Assembly (NCBI RefSeq): GCF_029227915.1
Contig: NC_079876.1
Span: 31,223,828-31,287,827, forward strand
Source of the DNA: Hydractinia symbiolongicarpus
Taxonomy: Eukaryota > Cnidaria > Hydrozoa > Anthoathecata > Hydractiniidae
Direction of reading: 5' to 3'
Length of the DNA stretch: 64,000 nucleotides
The number at the start of each line of letters is the position of its first letter. Position 1 is the stretch's first letter. Shown here in pieces: positions 23,240-35,058 of this stretch. The notes under the pieces were generated by a model that did no database searches, was not told the origin of the DNA, and saw only the letters and a list, made by a program, of their open reading frames with translations. A program made the position numbers and the translations under genes.

Positions 23240-23405
23240 GAAAAATTATAAAGTTCGCCATTTTTAAAAATGGCGCATATCTCATTTTCTACAAATGCTA
23301 TCAATGGAGCTTTTTTTCTGGTAATCTACATGTAAAATGGAGCAAGTGTGCTAAGTTTCAGCTCTATATCATTTTTTCCAGGTCGAAACACTTAAAGACT
23401 GGACT
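23240..23405 (-). repeat. Right TIR of the 3.4-kb element
   Basis: Reverse-complement partner of 20041-20240; the outer end is GACTGGACT at 23397-23405. Confidence 0.8.
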
Positions 23406-24962
23406 ATATCTAAAGATCTGTATATTGTACACTAATTTTAACGTTATTTTTTAATTCTTCAAAAACTATGGGGGTACCAAATTTCAGTTTCAAAGCACCT
23501 TATAATGATAAATAATTGAAAAAAAATGACTGGAAAAATTTGAGATATGATTTGAGAGGCGCTGCAATTTTTAGGTCCAAAAAGAGCCTAGGGCCCAGTG
23601 TGTTATCTGTCGTACCGTGATGAGTTGGAGTCTAAACTTTTGTACACTTTTATTTGCCTAGAATATCCTATCAATCATGCAAAAAATTAACTAGTTATAA
23701 TATGACCATCTTTTACATCATTTTCAGCAGTTTCTTTACCTTGGACTTTTAAAATGTAAGTTGGCTCATTTGAGTCTTTAGATAAGAAAGCGGCAATGGC
23801 ATCAATTTTTATAACCAGCATAAAAAACAAAAGTAAAAACAAAAAATGGCCGAGCTTTAAAATGATCGTGCTGCTCTCTGTCTACTCCAATTTTCAAACA
23901 TTCTTGAAGTTTTTAGTTATTTTGGTAAATATATACCAATTAACGTGTATGGCGCAACGGTGGTTTTCTCTTATGATCACAAGCATAATCAAATAAATGC
24001 TTATCTACTCCGAATTTTTGAAACTTCTTTGGTTCTACTGAAACTATAACCTGTGCCTAAGCCTGTATATTTATACTCTAAAGTAAAAGTTCGTTCGCTT
24101 AACTACAAACTACAATGATAAAAATGGAAGGATTTTTTCATCGTATTTTACTTTTCACGAAGCAAGGGGGTTTTTAGTTTTCACGGCTCTTAATAATGTT
24201 GACATAGTTATATCAAACAAGCTGTATCAAAATGATCCACTGTCTGCACCCTCAATGGAGTTTATCTAACTTGACGAAATAATACAAACCATGCCAAAAT
24301 TCAATTTTGTCATAGTAAAAAAGTGTGTACTTATAACATTGAGTCATGACTGGCGGACTGAAGGGCCGTGTGTCTATTTTCTTGATAATATTTGCTAATT
24401 CTCAGTGGTATAATTTAAACCACAGTCACTTGTACTATCATTTCTACTAATAACAGAAATTCTTATTACTCTAATTTTATGATTCTTAAAAGAAGATATT
24501 ATTATACCTGGCATAAACAAGGTTCATATTTAATCCCCACTCCATTAAATGTTTTTTTTAGCAAAGTCCAATATTGATATATTTGTAAACCCCCTTGCTT
24601 CGTTTACATATTCATTGTGCATTTTATGGCGACGAAAAAATAAACCAGCCTTAGCCGTCAGGAGTACTATATTTTCTTTCCAAACTAGAGTCACTTCTTG
24701 CACGTATGGTGTTGCTAATTTTAGAGGCCACTGTATTTATTATGTGGCATACTTTCTTAAATAATATAAGAGAAAAAAATATATGTGAACGTGCGAAAAC
24801 AGTACTCCCGGTTGATTTTTAAACCTTATGTCCTGCCCATCTATCACATTTTTTGAGGTGAAGGATTTTCACGTTATCCCTAAAAACACTTTTGCATACC
24901 ATTTTTGTATACAATTTTAAATTCAATTTTCAAAATTTGTATTTATTTTTCTATTCTTGTAG
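23406..24962. other. No supported exon; probable intron
   Basis: AT-rich sequence without recognised repeats or coding similarity. The last 20 bases are a T-rich tract ending TTCTTGTAG, the acceptor of the next exon. Confidence 0.5.
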
Positions 24963-25085
24963 ATACGACAACAAACATCAAAGAAAGCGAGTTGCAGAAG
25001 AGAACTGTACCAAGGAAAAATGGCAAACTTCTAGACAACTTATGGCTTACCAAAACAATACCCTACAAACTTGATCCTGAGTTCA
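24963..25085 (+). CDS. Astacin gene exon: propeptide end and mature N-terminus
   Basis: It lies between acceptor TTCTTGTAG and donor A|GTACGT (GT at 25086), with phase 1 on both sides. It contains a possible dibasic processing site (LQKR) and then LWLTKTIPYKLDPEF, which matches the start of mature astacins, where a W and IPY/VPY precede the first helix. Its last codon completes to T with the next exon and leads straight into an E-rich helix (EAEKQKIQQIM). The residues before LQKR are short and polar and carry no FxGD cysteine switch. Confidence 0.7.
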
Positions 25086-25548
25086 GTACGTTTTTTCTTC
25101 ATTATATCTTTATTTTCTAAAATTTGGAAAAAAATCAGTAAAATTCGAAAAACTATTTTACTGTGTCATTCGTAAATCCAGTATAGTGTAAGGATATCTA
25201 TTGTTTTTCAAAGAGGAAGCAAACAAAAAACTAAGTTTTAGGCGAGGAAGTAAGGATTAAGGAACTTCTAAATCCTAAAATCTAATAAAATAACTACTTT
25301 AACGACAGACACATGACCATCAACGTGGCCATCACAATACAGAGAGAGATCTAATATTGTTTCTAAAAATAACCACAACGTTGGCAAATGTGTAAGCATA
25401 CTAAACCATATAATAACTCATCATTCATGGATAAAACAAAAATGGTATTTTGTAACAAACTCCTATGAACAGATGATGCATCTCTTGCGTGTGTTTTTTT
25501 GCAAGTTTTTAAGCAAAAATGAAAAATTTTTAAAATAAATGGCCTTAA

Positions 25549-26263
25549 CCCTATTCGGTCGGGTTTTTCGAACATACTATGACCGGGGGAGCGGAATCAA
25601 TAACTTTTCATAGCGTTGTTCAAATTGAATCAAATTTGGCACACTTATAGTACGCCATAAAAAAACAAAATGGCAGAAATACATTTTTGCTTACGTCAGC
25701 ACATTTATGTGACGTCATTAGAAACTTGAAAATTGTTAAAAATGCCACTATCTGCTTAAAATTTATTTACTTTTGTTCCAGAGCGAATTTTTGCATTTTG
25801 TTTGAAGTTTTTGAGAGCGAAATAAAAGTTACTTAACAAATTTTCCGGTTTTTACGTGGACGCATAAGAAAGTGCTAAAAATTGCAAGAAAATCCCTTTT
25901 TTCCGATTTTCGGGTAAAATTTGACAAAATCGGGAAATCGGATTGATCAAATGTCCAAATTAAGCAAAATGATTTTTCTTAATAAAACAAAATTGTGTTG
26001 CAAGTTTCACGTTCTAAAGATAATCCTAACAGGAGTTATTAAATTTTCGCCATAATAAGGATTTCATTGAGATTTTTAGGGGTAGTTTCAAGTAATGGCA
26101 TATATCAAAGCCTCTGAAAGGTATGGGACCTAAACATTTGGCATACATGTGTCTAATAGATCAATAGTGGAACTCAGTAAGTTTCATAGCCATATAACAT
26201 AGCAATAAGGAGTAAAAAAACCGTCAGGGGGGGCGGAATCCGCCCCCCACGGACCGAATAGGG
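25549..26263. mobile_element. piggyBac-type MITE (715 bp) with TTAA target duplication
   Basis: TTAA at 25545-25548 and 26264-26267 flank the element. It begins CCCTATTCGGTC and ends with the exact reverse complement, GACCGAATAGGG. CCC next to a TTAA duplication is the piggyBac signature. There is no transposase frame. Near the right end is a G/C-rich palindrome, GGGGGGCGGA/TCCGCCCCCC, at about 26227-26248. It lies in the intron before the exon at 31398. Confidence 0.85.
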
Positions 26264-26516
26264 TTAATGATAATAACCCCTTTAATAAAAAAGAAGCACA
26301 TAGATATTTCAAATGAAGTTTTCAACATCCCGGGTTATACATTTTTGAGTCGCCCTCGTAATACAGGATGAGGCGGTGAAGTTGACATGTATGTTACGGA
26401 CAAAATATGTTTGAACGTGGATGCGATTCAGAAAGTGACCAAATTGAGTCTATTTGAATAGGAGTTATATTCAAAGCCACTAAAAACATCTAAATTATAC
26501 CATTTGTCGACCACTG

Positions 26517-26600
26517 GCGCTAACCCAAAGTTCGCTGGTGCAAATCCCGCTCGGTCCAAGTTTTCACTTCAACCAGACAATAATACACTGAACAAAATTG
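26517..26600 (+). repeat. tRNA-derived SINE, 5'-truncated copy
   Basis: It shares 'gcgctaaccc', 'tcgctggt', 'aatcccgctcggtccaagtttt' and 'accagacaataatacact' with the copy at 26802. The tRNA-like A-box half is missing. Confidence 0.7.
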
Positions 26601-26801
26601 TAAATACCGTGTATATAATTAAAATAGTTTGTGATGTGATTACACTATATAGGGTGAAGAAGGCAGATTTGCCTAAGCAAAGCATCATGGTAAGTAATCG
26701 TCAATTGGTGGATTAAAAAGCAAGCCAATGTGGGTCTCAACCAACAACTGTGCTCGATCCGGTAGTGAAATAATAGGCAGTTGAAAACTCACCTTGCTAT
26801 C

Positions 26802-26917
26802 GGGCCGCTAGCTCAGTTGGTAGAGATTTGGAGCGCTAACCCGAAGGTCGCTGGTTTGAATCCCGCTCGGTCCAAGTTTTAATTTTTACCAGACAATAAT
26901 ACACTTATCAAAATTTG
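26802..26917 (+). repeat. tRNA-derived SINE copy with full tRNA-like head
   Basis: 26802-26874 folds roughly as a tRNA: acceptor GGGCCGC against TCGGTCC plus A, D-arm GCTCAGTTGGTAGAG, and T-arm GCTGG-TTTGAAT-CCCGC. Both pol III boxes are present (TAGCTCAGTTGG and GGTTTGAATCC). The D stem and T stem have mismatches and the anticodon loop is irregular. The same tail, ending near 26917, follows in both copies, so this is a SINE and not a working tRNA gene. Confidence 0.65.
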
Positions 26918-29330
26918 ACTTATAGTGGAATGGCAGGAGTAGTAGCCAGCAACGGGATGCCACTCCAGCCATTTTACTGAAAAATGGAATTTTTAGTATT
27001 GTATCACATTCACGCATTACACGAAATAACAAAGCCATGGATAGTTTGCCAAAAATAAGAACTGAATATGCTAGAAAGAGCATAGTGTCCCACTCTCCCA
27101 CTTTAAACACGTAAAATGAACTATAATTGTTTTTCTAACTGTACTAAAGAATACTTTATATAATATTTTGGTATTTTCTAGTACTGATTCACCTGTCTCG
27201 TTTTGTACAATCTTGCCATTGTTCGTTATTCTCTTTTCCATACTTTGCGTCCCTCTGATTTTGTGGGGTTCTTTCTTTCATAGCCTCGTGTTTGCTTCTT
27301 TATTCTTATGTAGTACTGTTTTCAAGGTTTAAAAGTTATTTGCACGTAATGTAATGTTAATATTTTTATTAATTATTTTTTACATTTTTAACGTATTTGC
27401 TAATATATTGCTTAACTTTTTCTATCATCCCTTTTATCTTTGGTTCAGTCTGTCATGTGCATAATCTCTTTTTGCCAATCTGCTGTCAAACATTTTTAGC
27501 CTCTACCTCCAAGTTTTTCTTCTTTAACGGTATTGTGTTTATATAATTTTATACAATTTTTTCGTAATTGTATTGAACACACGGTAATAATAGCTTGTAT
27601 AAGAGATATTTGCAAATTAAAAAGTTAAAAAATAAAATAAAATAATTTTCAGACTAGGTCATCTTTTTAATCGCTCAGTCAACAGTCAGCTAATTTTTTT
27701 TTTTAATATTCGTTGTAAGTAAGTTTTAATTCCACATTTAACTTAACAAATTCTTCTGTAAGTGTAACGAAAGTAGTGCATTATTATTATAAGATCATTG
27801 AATCGAAATTCTTTTTTTTAAGTAACTTAGACGGTTTAGAAATGCAATAATAACTGAATACCCCGTGATGTATCAAAAATATCGCCTACAGTCATTGCAT
27901 TGCACTAAAACCCTAAAAAACTGTCCAGGCTTATTGATTATTATTTTATCAATATTTTTCATCAACTAACTTCTCATAGACTATGGTTATCAGCTGCATA
28001 TGGTCCTAATCTTCAACCATTAAACTTTTGAAAGGCAATAATAAAAATGCTGCTTGTGTTTACAAACAGGTGGTAATGTCCAAGACTAAATAGTAAAATT
28101 GTTTTTAGATGATTGTAGATTTTTTTAGATACATCTGACCGAAATAATTTAAAATTAAAAGTTCGTATCATTATTTGTTGTAATCTTGATTAGCTAAATC
28201 AGTTTCACTAATTCGTAAATACTTTACAGGTCTAAAACTCGCGTAATCACCCTGTTTTTATTTATTTTATTTCAAAATTGGGCTAAATATGACTTTTCCC
28301 AATACTTCAGTGTTTAAAACTTACTAGAACTGAAAATAATGGTACTCGCTCTGTTTTTTTTTTCTTCTGGAACTTCGCTGTTGAGGTGTATTTCTTGCAC
28401 AGCTTTGTTTCTTTTGCTTTTGTTTAAAACAGTGGCCGTAGGTAAAGTAATCTGAGTCGTCACTTTCTCCACCCATATTTAATTTTTTCTTTATTCCATT
28501 CGACATTTCGTTGTTCTTGAAGACCAGGAAAAACGCAAAAGCACAAAAAAGAAGAAAGTCACAGCAAATCAAAGCGTGGTTATCAGTTTTGATAATTAAT
28601 GCTGATCATACTTTTTCGCTTTTAAATTTTTATCACCGGGATTATTGGATAATATAATTGAAAAATTACAGCGGGTAAAATGGCTCGTTGTTATAGTAGA
28701 ATATAGTTGTGGCGCTATGGAGATGACAAATTTCAGTTTAGGCATTCTAAATGTAGATCTCACACTGTCTCCAAATGGCTAGGTGTTTTAACGAAGAAAA
28801 TAACAACAATTATGGCAGCCAAAAAAGCTTACTCTTTAAAAACCACAACGTACCCTAAAATGAAAAAATCTATGTTATTTAATATTCATCGATTTATCGA
28901 GTATGAACACCCATTGAGGTCGAGAAGCCTGATTTGAGCAAGTTTAAACGTTTAATTTGCATAGAAAAGCACATAAACTTCGATCAATTTCTTAAAGTCA
29001 GAACTTTGTTGATATATTCATAAAAAGCATTACAATGCTACACATTTTTGCAATCTACTTGTTTTCCCAACTTACTTGTCAATTTTGTTACCAATTTGAG
29101 CTTACTCTCATTTTACTATATTCAGTATTAAACTTTTTCTGATCTTTAGTTTTCAGCAAAATTTCAGGATAATGATTTTTCGTCTATATATTTTAGTTTT
29201 TACAATAAAAAAGGGTCCTCACAAAATTTCCCCAACATGTTGATAACACGCCTTCAATGCCCGATTTCCTACTTTCATATAAAAATAATTTCTCGATAAA
29301 AACTCGATAAAAAAGCTGAAAAAGCCTGGT
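26918..29330. other. No supported exon; probable intron
   Basis: AT-rich, low-complexity in places, with no recognised repeat or coding similarity. 29331-29363 is a short 12-bp tandem (AACCTTTATGTT, about 2.5 units). Confidence 0.45.
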
Positions 29331-29374
29331 AACCTTTATGTTAACCTTTATGTTAACCTTTAAAATAATAACAG

Positions 29375-29484
29375 GTATCGTGTCTCATTTTCCTTTGATG
29401 TTGCCGAAAAATGCATGTCTAGTATGTTAAGTTTTTTGACGTTATGGCGCTACGTCAATAATACTACTTTAACGTTAATATCTT
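29375..29484 (+). mobile_element. Helitron family A 5'-region fragment
   Basis: It matches the early interior of the 15745 and 17102 units: 'cattttcctttgatgttgccgaaaa', 'catgtctagtatgttaa' and 'actttaacgt'. The TC start is missing. Confidence 0.55.
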
Positions 29485-29490
29485 ATACGA

Positions 29491-29851
29491 TTAGTCGATA
29501 AAACCCGTGGGAAAATCCACTGACGCAGGGATAAAAATGAAAAAAAGAATCGTGATTTGAATTTTTTTTCGCGTTGCCTCTATTGTGCAGAGATTAAACT
29601 GTTGATCAAGAAAATGTAAATGATCATGTGCATTTGATGAACTTAATTAATAAGATATAAGGGTTTTAAAGGCTTGTTTAATTTAATATAGGATATTGAC
29701 GTTAAAGTAGTGTTATTGACGTCGCGCCGTAACGTCAGAAAATTTAACAAGTAAGACATGCATTTGTCGGCAACATCAAAGGAAAGTGAACACATCCACT
29801 CTGCCTGTCACAGACACACAGGTAGACACACTTAGCGTATTATTATATAGA
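29491..29851 (-). mobile_element. Helitron family A, minus strand, tandem unit 1 (361 bp)
   Basis: In minus-strand sense it ends GTGGATTTTCCCACGGG, TTTTATCGA and CTAA (29491-29494). It begins TCTATATAATAATACGC at 29851. CTAG of the next unit follows immediately (29852-29855). Confidence 0.75.
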
Positions 29852-30325
29852 CTAGTCGATAAGGCCCGTGGAGTATTTCACCTAGGCAGAAGGACAATGG
29901 AAAAATAGGTTGTTTTAGATTTTTTGCTGACGTCAGCACTGCAAAAACACAATAAATAAATTGAGAAACTTGTTTTTATGTTTCGTCCATTGTGTAGAGC
30001 TTACACTGCTGATCAAGAAAATATATATAATCGTGTGGTTTTGATGAGCGATTAATGAAATATTAGGGTTTAAAAATTTTGCTCACGTCAATAATGGCCC
30101 GTGAAAACCCAAAACATTTTTTTTAGAAATATGTATCCACTTTGCCTTCATCGTATAGATCTTGCAACGCTGATCAGGAAAATGTGTAGGATCGTGTACT
30201 TTTAACAAACGGTTGCAGAGATAGTAGGGTTTAAGTGTTTTTTGATGACGTCATCAACCCATCCATTCCGAAACGGATTCGGGGACCCAGGTTTGGAAAA
30301 ATTACCCAAATTGGTCCTACGTGGT
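29852..30325 (-). mobile_element. Helitron family A, minus strand, tandem unit 2, 5' truncated
   Basis: The 3' tip (CTAG at 29852-29855, then the hairpin around 29868) is intact. The 5' end is lost: near 30326 the sequence jumps into the 3' hairpin of another copy. Confidence 0.65.
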
Positions 30326-30840
30326 ACCGTGGAAAAATCCACTGAGGTAGGATAAAAATAAAAAGGAAGCGTCATTTGAATTTTAATGACGTCAGCAACC
30401 CATCGACAAAAAATATTAATTAGACCCTTCTTTTCACGTTGCCTCTATTGTGTAGAGCTTAAACTGCTGATCAAGAACATGTATACGATCATGTAAATTT
30501 TGCTGACGTCAGCAATGCCCGTCAAAATCAATTTTTATTTAGAAATTTGTATACCTGTTGCCTTCATCGTATAGATCTAGAAACGCTGATCATAAAAATG
30601 TATATGATCATGTACTTTTGACAAACGGTTGCAGAGATATTAGGGTTTGAAAGTTTTTTGATGACGTCATCAACCCGTTCATTCCGAGACGGATTTAGGG
30701 ACCCAGGTTTAGGAAACTTACCCAAATTGGTTCTAGGTGGTCCCTAGTTACACACGCGGTAAAACATCATTGACGTCACCAACTCGTTTCCATGTTATTT
30801 GGCCTCAAAGTTTTAGGTGCACTGTAATGGCTTCATGACG
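30326..30840 (-). mobile_element. Helitron family A, minus strand, tandem unit 3, both ends damaged
   Basis: It starts at the hairpin CCGTGGAAAAATCCAC with its CTAG missing, runs through the usual 'tgacgtcatcaaccc' blocks and fades at about 30840 before any 5' end. Confidence 0.6.
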
Positions 30841-31397
30841 TTTTGAAAATTCAAATTACTGTGTTGTATGTTTTTCTTTGGTATCCCTTACATTGGCTTA
30901 ATGAGAAATTCAGCGGATAGTCTATTAAAACAACATGAAAATAACAAAATTATTATGTAAATTATGAAAAATGACAAAATATGAGCAATAATAACCTTTT
31001 TAGCAAAAATTAACAGAAAATTTGGATATACGCCATATTATTTTCAAAGAAAATCTTGTAAGCATGTAAGCATTTTAAAACGAAAAAAAAAATACTTCTG
31101 TAAAATGTATATTAAGGTGTTCCAATTGTTAAAACGGTCTAAATGAGTTTTCTGTGACTTGATTCTAATTTTAGTTTTAGTTTTTTTCGAATGTTTCTAA
31201 GTATTTCCTACCAGTTCAAATCTAAATTTTGATTAACTGATGGAAATGAAAATGTTTACCTCTCGTTCATAGGAAACGTTATAAACTGTCTTGCTTATAC
31301 CTCAACTAGCAAAAATATATCGTCAAAATTAATCCGTCAGAGGTCGTAAAATTAAAACAATCGAACAATAGTGTTAATAAAATAAATTTACATTTAG

Positions 31398-31521
31398 CTG
31401 AAGCAGAAAAACAAAAGATTCAACAAATCATGACTTCTATTTCGAAGAACTCTTGCGTCAAATTCCAGGAATTACAAGGAAAAGTTTCTACTCATTATGT
31501 TCGAATTATCTCGGGCGATGG
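31398..31521 (+). CDS. Astacin gene exon: first half of catalytic domain
   Basis: Acceptor TTTAG at 31393-31397, donor GG|GTACGT (GT at 31522). It enters in phase 1 from the exon at 24963 and leaves in phase 2 to the exon at 34856. It encodes the helix EAEKQKIQQIMTSI, then NSCVKF, which supplies the first conserved astacin cysteine (the usual 'TCLRF/TCVRF' position), and a strand ending VRIISGDG that leads to the GCYS motif in the next exon. It has no start codon of its own and is easily missed. Confidence 0.85.
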
Positions 31522-31745
31522 GTACGTTGTTTTTCGTATATCAGTATTGTATTTTATATCGTTTAAATAGTGAAACAAAAAGGCTGGATAGATTTAAAAC
31601 TAGCGCACTAATAGTAATGACTTACTCCACCATTTCCAAAACTTAAAATGATATCATTACGTATATGTAGCAATATGCAACGACTCATATATACGCTTAT
31701 TTGATAATATAATGATGTGTGAATGATATGCATGATGTTTAAATA

Positions 31746-32360
31746 CTAGCCGGGTCACCTGGCGTCCCAATCGACAATTAACCATAATTAATTGTCGATT
31801 TTGAACGCCCTGTGTAGAGTACTTAATATGAGCCGCAAACTGTGACACGCATTCATAGGGAGCACTTTAGTATAGGTATGCAGTATGCTTCAATTCGATT
31901 AAAATAACAACTTAAGAGAGTTAATATAAAGTATATTACCATTTTCAACCATTTTCAAACAAAATCTATCGCAACTTCGGTTAAAATGAAAACACAGCGA
32001 ATAGCCTACTGTTAACCTGGGTAACGAAAGAAGTTAATCATCAATTTTATTTTGTGCAATGACACTTATTTTACTGCATTAAGCATAAGAATTTTTAGAT
32101 AGGAATTGTGTTGTAGCCAAACTGCATTTGCCTACTTTCACTTTTTATTCAGAGGTATCTAGATAGCCACAACCGCATCATAAACATATTTATGTTAGCT
32201 GGGATAAAAAGTTCTAATACCAAACTGACAGGAATAACTAAGGCTAGCTAGCTGATTTTAGAATGTTGCCTAAAACTCTTTGTTTGTAGTCAAAGTCCTA
32301 AAATTGGTGTGTTTAAGACTTGTAAATGGCTTGAAAACGTGCCAATATATTTTTCTTAAC
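31746..32360 (-). mobile_element. Helitron family B, minus strand, 5' truncated
   Basis: In minus-strand sense the 3' end is CTAG at 31746-31749, followed outside by T, preceded by CCCGG and a hairpin AATCGACAATTA-ACC-ATAATTAATTGTCGATT-like region. Further inside it shares 'ctttagtataggtatgcagtatg' and the 'aactgcatttg', 'cctaaaa.tggtg.gtttaag' blocks with the copies at 43-46 kb. The 5' end is not found. Confidence 0.6.
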
Positions 32361-34855
32361 ATGTAAATCGTGATCGTCGATAGTAACCTGGTCACGTAGC
32401 GGTGTTAGAACTGCACAGAGCGTGTTAAAGCTGCACGCAGCGTTGTAACGACTAACGAATCTAATATTTTTTAAAAGCGACTTATCTCTTAAAATAATGA
32501 AAGCAGCCGCAGTTGCCAAAGCGATGGTTATAGACAGAGCATGTTGTATTTTTTCGCATTTTTCCGTCTTAAGCTATGAGCAACAAATGGAGTTCGGATA
32601 ATGACAATTAAAAAGGCTAGATCATTAGCTACCTGTACCGGATTTTCTGGGTTGAAGCCCCAGGAGAGTCACGCCAAAGAATATTAAAGGGTGAATCTAT
32701 CCTTTTTGCTTAGCGTTCAGCATGGGAATATGATTGATAACTTAGGAGCCGCTCTCTAGTTAATCCATTGCTGCACTTGCACGACTTTCCTAACTCGACC
32801 GAAAGCTTGCAACCGCTTTCGTGGGACCTTCGTTGATAGCAGTAGAAGCAGACAAAGAGGTTATTCTGGGAAAAAATTTTTATAATAATAAACAAATGAG
32901 TAAGATAACATCAATAGAATAAATACAAAGGTAAACTATGCAATGACATGGATATGATGACCCTTGCATATATGAAAATATGAAGAAAACTTTATTATTT
33001 ATATTCAAGAAATCTAGAGAACTTTGTCTCATATCTCTTTGGAGATGATCGTCAATAATGTGTTACGAGAAGATGTAAAACCTGATAATCTTTTGGTGAG
33101 GTCCTTTTTCTTGGGTTTGTTTTCAACTATTCTTTTGTAACTGAGAAAGCGACTTGTACAACCGAAAACTGAAATGTTGGAATATTTATCATGAAATAAA
33201 ATTGAATTGCTAGTGTTAATGGCGGCTTTTTTTGTAGTTAAATGTGATTATAGATACAGGTAAAAACACTATATTTATTGCGATGAATCCTTGTTTTGTC
33301 CAAAACGACTACGCAGTGCCTCCAAAGCATACGACTCACTGCTGAAATCGGCCAAGCCGGAAGGCTCGACCTAGCAGTTTGCCGTATAGCCCGTTCTATA
33401 TCTCACTAAATCTAATCTATCATATACTATTTACAACATACCAAATGATGCTAACAAGTTCTTTCAAGCGATTAGCGTCCTGTTGTTATATTACTGTACC
33501 GTTGTACAATTTTCACTCATGTTATGTACAGTTAGTGATGAAGTACACTATGTAACACTAGTGTACAAGATATATTTTTTTAACGATTACAAAAAATTCA
33601 GAGGTTGAACAAAATGCTACATAAATTTTCAACTTTTCTGCCCATTGCAATGTCACAAATCACGTTCGTCCAAGTCTTTTTTACGGAGTTAGAAGTCAGG
33701 ATTCGTGGCCATATCTTATGCATGAAAATCATTGCTTCACGTGCAGTACGTAGTTGGACGAACTTGTCGCCAGTCACCCTACCTTTTTAAAAAAAATAAT
33801 TTTACCATGATTACTTATTAAATAAAGTTTTTTTGTTGCGGTTGAAAAGAAAAGCCCGTGATTGCTTTCGTTTTGTCCTAAAAAAACCCCTAATTGCTTT
33901 CCTTTGGTCAAAAAAACGTCTTACTCGGTATGGGTTATTGAAAACCTAGATAGTTATAAAGAATACAAGATGTACAACAATTCAATAACTGTGAAGGACA
34001 AAGTCGTCAGGTTTTTGTGAACAAGTAAAGCTATTTCAGCCTACCAGCAAATTAACTTGCATCTTGCATACAGATCGATCAAAAGTCAGTTCCTTTTTGA
34101 AGGAAGATGTAAGTCAAGGAAAAGAAAAATTCATAAGTGCCAAGATGGACCATGTATTTCACACTCCTCAGTAGAATTTGCATCAGAATTTGTATTTGTA
34201 TTTGTATCCGACGCGTGACAGCACTGGATCCGCCCTTTGCATTGGTTATATAAAAATTTATTACTTGTATTTTCGTACTTAATTTGCTAAAATAAACAAA
34301 CGTTAACAAAGAAATATATGGGTGCTGATAATGAAATGCAGACTAGCTTCAAAGAAAATAGTAATTCTGCAATATGACGTCATTCTTTTATTGTTTTCCT
34401 TGCTTCGAATATCTTCAGTGACAGGAAAATCAATATTTTTTGGACAAACGGATCAAGCTACCATTATCGTTTCGTTCTCTATAATAGCATTAAAATACAA
34501 TACATTATCATGTATCAAATTTGTTTGTTTGTTTTCTATTTTGTTGGTAAGTCTACAAAGATTTAAGACCGTAGCAATAGTAATGCTTAAGAATTTCAAT
34601 TTTATTTTAAACTTGTTGGAATAGTCTCAAGCATGAGTAGCTTCATTTTTATTGTAATGACCTCAGAAGACCAAAAAAATTTAGAGTAAGGTTATTTAAA
34701 AAATTTAGCTACTTTTTATTAAGTGCTTTATTTTGAACCTTCAATGTGGTCATCTAACTTTATTGAATAACTGCATGCACTATTTCATTGTTATATTGAG
34801 CTTTGCCTAATATCAAACGAGACTGGATGTTACTAAAAATAAAAACACCTTTTAG
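32361..34855. other. No supported exon; probable intron
   Basis: No recognised element or exon. A T-rich tract ending CCTTTTAG at 34855 is the acceptor of the next exon. Confidence 0.45.
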
Positions 34856-35058
34856 TTGCTACTCAAAAGTTGGTCGAGAATCGCAATTAAAGAAACCCTA
34901 CCAGAAGCTTTCCTTAGAAAGAGATGGCTGTTTGGACCCGGACACCATTGCACATGAGTTGTTTCATGTGTTGGGATTCGAACATGAATTCAATAGACCG
35001 GATCGTGACCTATACGTGAATATTATGTGGGAGAATATTGTTAATGAAAAAAAAGAAA
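34856..35058 (+). CDS. Astacin (M12A) metalloprotease, zinc-site exon
   Basis: This exon carries the astacin signature TIAHELFHVLGFEHEFNRPD, i.e. HExxHxxGFxHExxRxD: three zinc-binding histidines, the catalytic glutamate, and the R.DRD that follows. Before it are CYSKVGR, matching the family's GC.S.VGR, and DGCLDPDT; the two cysteines are the usual second and third of the four astacin cysteines. After it VNIMWENI is also typical. Acceptor CCTTTTAG, donor A|GTACGT (GT at 35059); it enters in phase 2 and leaves in phase 1. Astacins are secreted zinc endopeptidases that act in matrix processing, morphogenesis or, in some cnidarians, venom. All catalytic residues are present, so the domain should be active. 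The usual GG.Q between VGR and SL is changed to ESQLKKPYQK. Confidence 0.93.

Larger units (their letters stand above)
20041..23405. mobile_element. DNA transposon with ~200-bp terminal inverted repeats (3.4 kb), superfamily unknown
   Basis: The left end (20041 to about 20240) and the right end (about 23240-23405) are inverted copies starting AGTCCAGTC. They share 'gacctggaaaaaa', 'atatagagctgaaa', 'attaccagaaaaaaa', 'atagcatttgtagaaaatga' and the palindrome 'gccatttttaaaaatggc'. Flanks are TATT and ATAT, so a 2-bp TA/AT target duplication is possible but unproven. Inside is one decayed minus-strand gene of PIN-like and CXC type and no recognised DDE transposase. Identity between the TIRs is about 85%, so the element is not recent. 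Confidence 0.75.

Noticed and set aside
26802-26874. Functional tRNA gene
   Set aside because: Both pol III boxes are present, but stems mismatch, the anticodon loop is irregular and the same 3' tail occurs in a second truncated copy. It is a SINE head.
28324-28572. Minus-strand frame with a hydrophobic N-terminus and a basic tail
   Set aside because: It has no ATG start (TTG only), low-complexity Lys/Gln/Ser text and no recognisable domain or splice context.
34322-34624. 100-residue plus-strand frame
   Set aside because: Composition is that expected of AT-rich DNA (I, L, F, S, K), and it lies in an intron with no domain or good splice sites.
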